Assembly: GCA_902775975.1 (NCBI GenBank)
Contig: CACYOC010000004.1
Location: 1-64,000, forward strand
Length of the DNA stretch: 64,000 nucleotides
Direction: 5' to 3'
Source of the DNA: an uncultured Bacteroidales bacterium
Lineage (GTDB): Bacteria > Bacteroidota > Bacteroidia > Bacteroidales > Bacteroidaceae
The notes beneath the pieces were generated by a model. That model was given only the letters and a program-made list of their open reading frames with translations. It made no database searches and had not been told where the DNA came from. The position numbers were made by a program, and so were the translations under genes. Below are positions 57,101 through 64,000 of this stretch, one piece after another. Position 1 is the stretch's first letter. Every line of letters starts with the position of its first letter.

Positions 57101-58918
57101 TTAACCTAATAATTGCTCGATTTCTTGTTGGGGCAAAATGCAAAGAATAGGATGTCCGTCAGGGGTATAATTCACATTGCTGCAAGCGAACAGGTCATTG
57201 ACCAACACATCCATTTCCTCGTTTGTCAACTGTTGGCCATAAGGTATTGCTGCATGGCGTGCCAATTGTAATGCCACCTCGCTATTCAGAGCCAAGCTAT
57301 CGTGGTTGATAGGGATGGCAGCAGCTACGATGTCCTGAATCAGGTTACTGGGGTTCAAGCCTTCGATGCCAGCTGGAACGCCATTGATAGCGAAGCTGGC
57401 GGGCCCTAATGGCGTCAGTTCAAAGCCGACTGCCGTCAACAGCGGTTGCAGCTCGTCCATGAGTGCAGCGTCAGAGGGTGCCATCTCCAACACTTCAGGA
57501 AAGAGGAGGCGCTGGCTTTGTGAGGGGGTATGTGACAGCTGATGCATATATCGCTCATAGCGGATGCGGACGTCGGCACGATACTGGTCGATAATCATCA
57601 GTCCCGACTTTACGGCCGTCATGATGTAATGACCTTTGTACTGATAGTGCGAAGGACTGATGTCTGTCAACTCCAAGGGTTGAGCGTCAGAAGACTTCTG
57701 CTGCACGAGTTCCTCGTCCGTCTGGAACAGCGACGTCTCGGACGAGGCAGGTTGCTGTGGCAGTTGTTCGTATAGCTGTTCCCAGTCCTTCGTAGCCTTT
57801 TGCTTGAAAGGATTGTAGAAGGGATTATATTTCGGAGCCGGTCCTTTCGGCATGGCATGAGCATCGTTGGGAGTATAGGCTGGGATATCCGGTTTTCCTA
57901 CGGTGTCGAATTCTATCTGAGGAATATCGCAAAATTGTCCGATGGCATCCTTGACGGCCGCAGAGAGAATCTGCCAGATGGCCTGCTCGTTCTCGAATTT
58001 GATTTCGGTCTTCGTAGGATGAATGTTCACGTCGATATCAGCAGGGTTGACGTCGAAGTATATAAAATAAGGTACGTGCGTACCGTCAGGTATCAGCCTT
58101 TCGTATGCCTGCTGGACAGCCTTATGGAAATAAGGATGTTTCATAAAGCGCCCATTGACAAAGAAATACTCATGAGCACCCTTCCGCTTTGCCGTCTCAG
58201 GCTTTGCCGTAAATCCGCTGATACGACAGAGAGCCGTTTCTACGCTAACGGGCAATAGATCCTGACCATAGCGTCTGCCGTAGATATCGGAAATGCGTTG
58301 TCGCAAGCTTCCCGCCCGTAAGTTCATCAACTCCTGTCCATTGCTATGGAGTGTGAAGCTGATGTCCGGATATACCAGGACAATACGCTCAAAGGCCGTC
58401 AAGACGTTGTTGAGTTCCGTGGCGTTCGTCTTGAGGAACTTCCTGCGGGCAGGGACGTTGAAGAAGAGGTTGCTGACCGTAAACGAGCAGCCCACCGGAC
58501 AAGAGCAAGGTTCCTGACTGTCTATCCGTGAGCCCGACAGCGTCAGACAAGTACCTATCTCGTCTTCCTTGCGCCGTGTGCGCAACTCTATCTGTGCCAC
58601 TGCTGCAATAGAGGGCAATGCCTCGCCGCGAAACCCCATGGTGTGCAGTGAAAACAAGTCGTCAGCCTTCCGTATCTTCGATGTGGCGTGACGTTCGAAA
58701 GCCAGACGAGCATCCGTTTCCGACATACCACAGCCGTCGTCTATCACCTGTATGGAGGTACGTCCTGCATCCACCACCATGACATGGATGGTATGCGCTC
58801 CGGCATCCACAGCGTTCTCCACCAGTTCCTTGATAACAGAAGCCGGTCGCTGTATCACCTCACCAGCAGCAATCTGGTTGGCGACACTATCTGGTAGCAG
58901 TTGTATGACGTCACTCAT
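57101..58918 (-). CDS. mutL: DNA mismatch repair protein MutL
   Basis: This 605-residue GHKL ATPase has ELVENAVDAGA, DDGCGM and GFRGEALPSIA in the N-terminal ATPase domain, a Pro/Gln-rich linker (about 355-415) and a C-terminal dimerisation domain. The site corresponding to the endonuclease metal motif DQHxxHE reads DQYRADVRIRYE, lacking both expected His residues, so nicking activity may be lost or altered. The start overlaps the stop of the OstA-like gene by eight bases. Confidence 0.94.
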   Translation of the reverse strand: MSDVIQLLPDSVANQIAAGEVIQRPASVIKELVENAVDAGAHTIHVMVVDAGRTSIQVIDDGCGMSETDARLAFERHATSKIRKADDLFSLHTMGFRGEALPSIAAVAQIELRTRRKEDEIGTCLTLSGSRIDSQEPCSCPVGCSFTVSNLFFNVPARRKFLKTNATELNNVLTAFERIVLVYPDISFTLHSNGQELMNLRAGSLRQRISDIYGRRYGQDLLPVSVETALCRISGFTAKPETAKRKGAHEYFFVNGRFMKHPYFHKAVQQAYERLIPDGTHVPYFIYFDVNPADIDVNIHPTKTEIKFENEQAIWQILSAAVKDAIGQFCDIPQIEFDTVGKPDIPAYTPNDAHAMPKGPAPKYNPFYNPFKQKATKDWEQLYEQLPQQPASSETSLFQTDEELVQQKSSDAQPLELTDISPSHYQYKGHYIMTAVKSGLMIIDQYRADVRIRYERYMHQLSHTPSQSQRLLFPEVLEMAPSDAALMDELQPLLTAVGFELTPLGPASFAINGVPAGIEGLNPSNLIQDIVAAAIPINHDSLALNSEVALQLARHAAIPYGQQLTNEEMDVLVNDLFACSNVNYTPDGHPILCILPQQEIEQLLG

Positions 58919-60542
58919 TTCTACGCTTCATCTTTCTGGGCGGTTCACGCCGTTTGATTTCCTTCAGCTCCGTACCAGCTTTCTTTGGTCTCCAGTTGAA
59001 GATATCCTCCTTGTTGAGCGGACGGACGTAGTCGAACCATGCAAATCCCGGCAGCGGATTGGTCTCCGCAGGAATCTGGTTGATAGGATAGTAAGTACAC
59101 ATGGCCTTGTTCGTCCACAGCTTCTCCATTTTTCTATTCTTCAGGAACATGCGAAGCAACGACGTCTCGACATGATTCATCATGGTGATGGCGCTGTCCT
59201 CTTCATCCACATGGAAGTAGTTGATGAGCACATCGTCAATGGCCTGAAACTCGCGGGCTTCCCCTTTTTCGAAGAAAGTCTTCATCTCCTTCGACGATAT
59301 CTGGTTGAAGTGAATGGAGTCGTGCAACTGTTCCGTAGAGAATGCCTGTCCTATCACATGAGCATAGTCAATGGTAGAGTCGCGCATATACACCTTAACC
59401 AACTCTCCGACCAGCTGCTGTCCGTCGTTCCAAATGATAGGGTCTTTGTACATCGTCATGCAGGAGTCCTGCGTATCATATACCAGCGAGTCGCAGACGG
59501 CCTGAATATCAGTTCGGTACGCGCGCACTTTATTATATGCGTGTATCTTGCGATACACAGAGTCCGTGCGGATGTTAAAAGTGAATATCTTAAAGGTGTC
59601 TGCATGCATGAACAGGGAGTCCTGCTGTGAATAGTCAATGGTTACCGCCCGCTTCGTTGCCATGGCATAGCCTGTCGAATCGTTATACTCACAATAGTCG
59701 CCCGTCATCATATTCTTATTGACGGTATCGTTATAGACCACGTTCCAATAGGCATAGTTCGTACCGTCAGCAGCATTATGATAGACGCTGTCACCTATCA
59801 GGATACGCCCCTGGTCGCTGATGACGCTGCGTCCGAAGAGTTCCGACTGTTCGCTCTTCGTGTTGTAGTAGCCGTCTTCACTGTAGATACGGCTCGTTCC
59901 TGAGACAATTTCCGAAGGTCCCACGATGTGAGCCCTTGACGTCTGTGTGTCATAGAAGAGTGAATCGGTGGTCATGTACATCTTCTTATCCTTCAGCTGC
60001 ACGTCGTAATAGAAGATGGCCTGCTTTGTATCCGTGTGATACTCTCCCCAGTCGGATGTCAGCACGGAACTGCCATCGACCAGCTTTCCTCCTTCGAAGA
60101 AATTACCGAAGTTATACAAGCGGTCATAGTCCAGCGAGTCTGTGTAGAGTATCGACTTCCGGTGCTTCAACACCACGTTGTAGCGTGCCTGCGCCAGTTG
60201 GTCGTTACCGTCATAGTAAGCGTAGTCGCTGGTCAGACTCAGCGTGTCGCCCTGCAACATTCTGACATGTCCGAAGGCTTCGAAGGAATTCGTCTGGTCG
60301 TAGAAATGAGCACTGTCACAATAGAGGTCTGCTCCTTGATGGCGGAAATGCACATGACCGTTCAGCACCTGTGCATCGCCATTCTGATACTGGTCGTAGT
60401 GCAGCCTGTCCGAATGTACCAGATAGACTTTCTTGTCCTCCACCTTCTTACGGGCAGTACGCTTCTTGGCGGGAGCCATGGCGAAAGCCATGCCCAGCAG
60501 CAACACACCGATTATGACAGTAAGAATCCTTTTCAATTTCAA
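58911..60542 (-). CDS. OstA/LptA-like LPS transport protein
   Basis: This 543-residue exported protein has a signal peptide (about 1-22), and its N-terminal two-thirds consist of repeating beta strands typical of the OstA domain (HSDRLHYDQYQNGDAQVLNGHV-like start, DSAHFYDQTNSFEAFGHV). Such periplasmic bridges shuttle LPS; here the domain is duplicated or extended beyond E. coli LptA. A basic C-terminus (RREPPRKMKRRNE) is notable. Its setting between SurA and MutL genes is common in Bacteroidota. Confidence 0.85.
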   Translation of the reverse strand: MKLKRILTVIIGVLLLGMAFAMAPAKKRTARKKVEDKKVYLVHSDRLHYDQYQNGDAQVLNGHVHFRHQGADLYCDSAHFYDQTNSFEAFGHVRMLQGDTLSLTSDYAYYDGNDQLAQARYNVVLKHRKSILYTDSLDYDRLYNFGNFFEGGKLVDGSSVLTSDWGEYHTDTKQAIFYYDVQLKDKKMYMTTDSLFYDTQTSRAHIVGPSEIVSGTSRIYSEDGYYNTKSEQSELFGRSVISDQGRILIGDSVYHNAADGTNYAYWNVVYNDTVNKNMMTGDYCEYNDSTGYAMATKRAVTIDYSQQDSLFMHADTFKIFTFNIRTDSVYRKIHAYNKVRAYRTDIQAVCDSLVYDTQDSCMTMYKDPIIWNDGQQLVGELVKVYMRDSTIDYAHVIGQAFSTEQLHDSIHFNQISSKEMKTFFEKGEAREFQAIDDVLINYFHVDEEDSAITMMNHVETSLLRMFLKNRKMEKLWTNKAMCTYYPINQIPAETNPLPGFAWFDYVRPLNKEDIFNWRPKKAGTELKEIKRREPPRKMKRRNE

Positions 60543-60547
60543 ATATT

Positions 60548-60575
60548 CCTAACACCCAACACCTATCACCTTCTA
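60548..60575. repeat. Short heptamer array at the surA stop
   Basis: CCTAACA, CCCAACA, CCTATCA and CCTTCTA in tandem; the last overlaps the surA stop codon (60573-60575). It fills the 30-bp gap to the OstA-like gene start. It is the same heptamer class as at 32268 in opposite orientation relative to transcription. Confidence 0.8.
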
Positions 60576-61952
60576 TCTTATCCAGCCTTCGTATTGGAAG
60601 TTGCAATTACGGTAATTCTCGTTGATGCGCACATACGTCGATTTGATGCGGTTCACCACCCAGTCGTGGAGCACCTGCTCGCGGCGTTTGTTCAGCACCA
60701 CGTTCTTCAGTATCTGGAAGTCCTCCGTGATGGTAGCCTTATGACCTTCCGTACGGTTCTTCAGTTTTGCGATGGCACACACCGTCTTGCCACGCTCGTT
60801 GATCATCTGGAAGGGTGCCGATATGCCACCGATTTCCAGCTTGTCAACAGCCCTTGCCACTTCCGACGGCAGTTCCGCCAGCTTGAAGCGCGACGTGCGT
60901 CCCTCCTGAGTGGCGTTGGACATCAAGCCGTGGTTGTTACGTGTATCCTTATCATCGGAAATCACCGATGCTGCCGCGTCAAACGAGAACTTTCCTTCCA
61001 CGATCTGACTACGGATAGAGTCCAGTCTGCTCAGCGACTTGTCGATAGCCTCCTGGCTCACCACCGGTTTTCTCAAGATATGGCGCACCTTGATTTTCTC
61101 GCCACGCTTGTCGATGAGCTGTATGATATGGAATCCGAATTCCGACTCCACAATCTTCGACACTTTCTTCGGGTCTGTCAGCGAGAATGCCACATTGGCA
61201 AAGGCAGGATCCAGCATGCCGCGTCCTGTATAGTCCAGTTCACCGCCTCGGCGTGCCGTTCCCGGGTCTTCCGAATACAGACGTGCCAGTGTCTGAAATG
61301 ACGACTCACCCTTGTTGATGCGGTCAGTATAGTCGCGCAGCTCGTCCTTGATGCGGTTGATTTCCTCCTGTTCCACGCGTGGCGTCTGGGTGATAATCTG
61401 CACCTCCACCTCCGTAGGCACGAACGGCAGACTGTCTTGCGGTAAGTCCTTGAAGTATTTGCGCACCTCTGCAGGCGACACCGTGATGTCCTTCGTCAGT
61501 TTCTGCTGCATGCCCTGTACCAGCTGCCGTTCACGGTAGGAGTCGCGCAAGTCGGCACGTATCTGACTCATGCTTTTCTTGTAGTATTCCTCCAACTTCT
61601 CACGGGAGCCGATAGCCGACACCATGTTCTCGATATACTGCTCCACGCCCTGCGTGATCTCCGCCTCCGTCACCTCCACGCTGTCGGTGATGGCTTGGTT
61701 GAGGTACAGCTTCTGTACGGCAATCTGTTCGGGAATAGCGCAGTCCGGGTCTCCCGACCATCTGATGCCTTCCTGCTGTCCCTGGATGCGCATGGCCTCG
61801 ACGTCAGATTTCAGGATAGCCTCGTCGCCTACCACCCAGATGACCTCATCAATGATGGTACCGACAGAGTCTGCCCGCTGTGTCTGCGCCTCGGCGTTTC
61901 CTGCAAAGCCCGCCAAGAGCAGCGCTATTGTTGTCAGGATTCCTTTATTCAT
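60573..61952 (-). CDS. surA: SurA-like periplasmic peptidylprolyl isomerase
   Basis: This 459-residue exported chaperone has a signal peptide (1-22) and a SurA N-terminal helical domain (EVIWVVGDEAILKSDVE). Two parvulin domains follow: about 175-280 (LYSEDPGTARRGGELDYTGRG, FGFHIIQLIDKRG) and a weaker second one at about 285-385. It assists outer-membrane protein folding. The start overlaps the end of the upstream PpiC-type gene by eight bases. Confidence 0.9.
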   Translation of the reverse strand: MNKGILTTIALLLAGFAGNAEAQTQRADSVGTIIDEVIWVVGDEAILKSDVEAMRIQGQQEGIRWSGDPDCAIPEQIAVQKLYLNQAITDSVEVTEAEITQGVEQYIENMVSAIGSREKLEEYYKKSMSQIRADLRDSYRERQLVQGMQQKLTKDITVSPAEVRKYFKDLPQDSLPFVPTEVEVQIITQTPRVEQEEINRIKDELRDYTDRINKGESSFQTLARLYSEDPGTARRGGELDYTGRGMLDPAFANVAFSLTDPKKVSKIVESEFGFHIIQLIDKRGEKIKVRHILRKPVVSQEAIDKSLSRLDSIRSQIVEGKFSFDAAASVISDDKDTRNNHGLMSNATQEGRTSRFKLAELPSEVARAVDKLEIGGISAPFQMINERGKTVCAIAKLKNRTEGHKATITEDFQILKNVVLNKRREQVLHDWVVNRIKSTYVRINENYRNCNFQYEGWIR

Positions 61953-63375
61953 GCTTGTTGACCGTCTTTAAAACCTCTTCGTTGACAGAGAACGAGTATC
62001 TCTTGCGCAGCTCTGCCACCCACTGCTTTTCCAGTTCCTCCTGCAGGTCGGCCACCACCAGTCCGCGCACGTCGGTATAGTCCTGTGGCTTTTTCAGCAG
62101 CTTGCCGTAGGTAGCATCGATGGGATAGCCCTTCACGCTATCTACCTTCACGTCAGCCACCTTGAACACGTCGCGGTCAATCAGCTTGTTGTCACCCTTC
62201 TTAAACAGTCCCTTCTCCACACGGATGCGGATGACGGAGTCGTTGTTGAAGGTGGTGCGCAGCGCCTCGTTCCAGTCGTCGAACTTCAGCTTCTTCACAC
62301 AGTCAGCGACCGCCTTGACGTCCTCCTGAGTCTTCACGTGGTATGCCATACCCTTGAAGCGCGGCTCGTCCCACTTGTACTTTTTCTTATTCTTCTTGAA
62401 GTAGCGTTCCAGTCCCTGCTCGTCCTTGGCAGCCTTGTCCCAGACGTTCTGGTTGCTCACTTCATAGAGCAGCAGTCCGTCGTGGTATTCCTTGATGAGA
62501 TAGCGCAGGTTGATGTCAGCAGCAGCCATTGAGTCAGCGCGCTGCTCCAGGATCTGCTCTTTCGTCAGCGTGCCGTTCGACTGATTAGCCAGTGCCGTCA
62601 GCTTTTGGTCGGTGATATGGTCACGGACACCGCGCTGTTCCAGGAATCGCATGATGCTCGACTGATGGAATTCGAACGGCTCCACCTGTTTGCGGTCTGT
62701 GAGGAGGATGATATGCCATCCGAAGGGCGACAGCACGGGTTTGCTCATCTCCCCTTTCTGGAGTGCGAAGGCAGCATCCTCAAACTCCTTCACCATCTGC
62801 TTTCTGGCAAACCAGTTCAGGTCGCCACCTTTGGCGGCAGAGGGACACTGCGACACCTTTCTTGCCAATGCGGCAAAGTCAGCGCCAGCCTTCAGGGCGT
62901 CGTAGATAGAGTCGATGCGCACCTTGGCAGCCTCCTGCTGTTCCTTGGTAGCCTTCTGTGGTACGAGTACCAGGATGTGGCTGGCTCTCACCAAACCGTC
63001 GGCACCCACGCGCTGCACGTAGTCGTCATACACCTTGTGCGCCTCCTCCAGCATGTCAGCATCGGTGACGAACGTCGGGCGAATCTGCTGGTCGCGGTAC
63101 TGTGCGAACTCGGTCTTGAACGCCGTTGTCGTGTCGATGCGCTGGTCTTGGGCAGCACGCACCTTCAGCTTATAGTTGATGAATAACTCCACATACTCCT
63201 CGACGCTCTTCTTGTCGATGACGCCGTCGGTATTGTTCTTGTTATACGAATACTCAAACTCCGACCGTGGCACATCTACTCCTGCTACGGTCATAACAAC
63301 AGGGTCGTCAGCTGTCTGTGCAACTGACAGGATACTGCTCAACAGCAGCGATGCAAATATCAAATGCTTTTTCAT
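61945..63375 (-). CDS. PpiC-type (parvulin) peptidylprolyl isomerase
   Basis: This 476-residue exported protein has a signal peptide (about 1-19), an N-terminal SurA_N-like helix (VPRSEFEYSYNKNN) and a parvulin domain (about 120-225; ASHILVLVPQ, AKGGDLNWFARKQMV, FGWHIILLTDRKQ). A long C-terminal region probably encloses a second degenerate isomerase domain. A tandem of two different PPIases is standard in Bacteroidota and suggests cooperation in outer-membrane biogenesis with the OstA-like protein. Confidence 0.9.
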   Translation of the reverse strand: MKKHLIFASLLLSSILSVAQTADDPVVMTVAGVDVPRSEFEYSYNKNNTDGVIDKKSVEEYVELFINYKLKVRAAQDQRIDTTTAFKTEFAQYRDQQIRPTFVTDADMLEEAHKVYDDYVQRVGADGLVRASHILVLVPQKATKEQQEAAKVRIDSIYDALKAGADFAALARKVSQCPSAAKGGDLNWFARKQMVKEFEDAAFALQKGEMSKPVLSPFGWHIILLTDRKQVEPFEFHQSSIMRFLEQRGVRDHITDQKLTALANQSNGTLTKEQILEQRADSMAAADINLRYLIKEYHDGLLLYEVSNQNVWDKAAKDEQGLERYFKKNKKKYKWDEPRFKGMAYHVKTQEDVKAVADCVKKLKFDDWNEALRTTFNNDSVIRIRVEKGLFKKGDNKLIDRDVFKVADVKVDSVKGYPIDATYGKLLKKPQDYTDVRGLVVADLQEELEKQWVAELRKRYSFSVNEEVLKTVNKHE

Positions 63376-63397
63376 AAGTCCTTTATCTTCGTCTTTT

Positions 63398-63445
63398 TCG
63401 TTATGTCGTTATTTCGATATGTCGATATTTCGATGATTCGATGCT
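63398..63445. repeat. Octamer satellite between guaB and the PpiC gene
   Basis: Six octamers, TCGTTATG, TCGTTATT, TCGATATG, TCGATATT, TCGATGAT and TCGATGCT, run from 63398 to 63445. The array begins 7 bp beyond the guaB stop codon and occupies most of the gap between the two co-directional genes. Confidence 0.9.
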
Positions 63446-63452
63446 CTTTTTC

Positions 63453-64000
<548 letters not shown>

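Overview
The window is a chromosomal segment of a Bacteroidota bacterium, most likely a Prevotellaceae member. The evidence is the 5' end of a Prevotella-like 16S rRNA gene at the left edge, repeated promoters of the Bacteroidota type (TTTG, about 19-20 bp, TAnnTTTG), weak or absent Shine-Dalgarno sequences, and a family-typical gene set (FprA flavoprotein, XseAB, DUF3822, MlaEF-LptB, OstA-like protein, tandem PpiC/SurA). No plasmid, phage, insertion sequence or CRISPR array is visible.

Layout. 1-530: start of a leftward rRNA operon with its leader and promoter. 530-2134: BI-1 membrane protein and an SGNH hydrolase, divergently transcribed. 2131-5787 (minus): nucleotide-sugar operon (rfbB, FdtA-type ketoisomerase, FemAB/GNAT-like transferase, DegT aminotransferase) for a dTDP-3-amino-3,6-dideoxyhexose. 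5814-8305 (minus): phosphoesterase, cytidylate-kinase-like protein, MATE exporter. 8439-13286 (plus): subtilase, xseAB, ilvE, trmB. 13441-17181: large ABC protein and a lipoprotein. 17439-24435 (plus): Mrp, GH28, M3 peptidase, dCMP deaminase, S41 protease. 24462-27174 (minus): DUF721 protein, recF, fprA. 27281-28759 (plus): a 28-residue membrane peptide, DUF3822, rsmD. 28786-34684 (minus): cls, dnaG, mlaF, mlaE, lptB. 34851-52164 (plus): glycan-degradation cluster. 52168-64000 (minus): CotH protein, secreted lysine-rich protein, lipoprotein, OmpA, mutL, OstA-like protein, SurA, PpiC and the 3' part of guaB.

The plus-strand cluster at 34851-52164 (alpha/beta-hydrolase esterase, GH95, GH140, an HU-like protein, a GH78-sialidase-fold fusion, a GH138-like protein, and a propeller-GH2-malectin protein) reads as a rhamnogalacturonan-II (RG-II) side-chain degradation set without SusC/SusD or a sensor in view. 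GH140 is the apiosidase family. The fusion of a rhamnosidase with a sialidase-like domain matches the Rha-Kdo side chain. The last two genes resemble the neighbouring GH138 and GH137-GH2 genes of the Bacteroides thetaiotaomicron RG-II locus.

The most unusual property of the window is its repeats. Short palindromes (6-8 bp arms that differ between copies yet stay self-complementary, 4-6 nt loops often TTCAC or TTCTC) and short satellites (7, 8, 9, 14 and 22 bp units) recur in two settings. One is immediately after stop codons between co-directional genes (six cases). The other is inside genes, always in frame and in loops: three large glycosidases, the DnaG primase, the aminotransferase, TrmB, Mrp, XseA and the M3 peptidase. 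The palindromes encode the same peptide pattern (P-x-x-S-P-x-G or S-G-S-P-A) in the same frame in at least twelve copies. This resembles the Rickettsia palindromic elements, but with several unrelated sequence classes at once.
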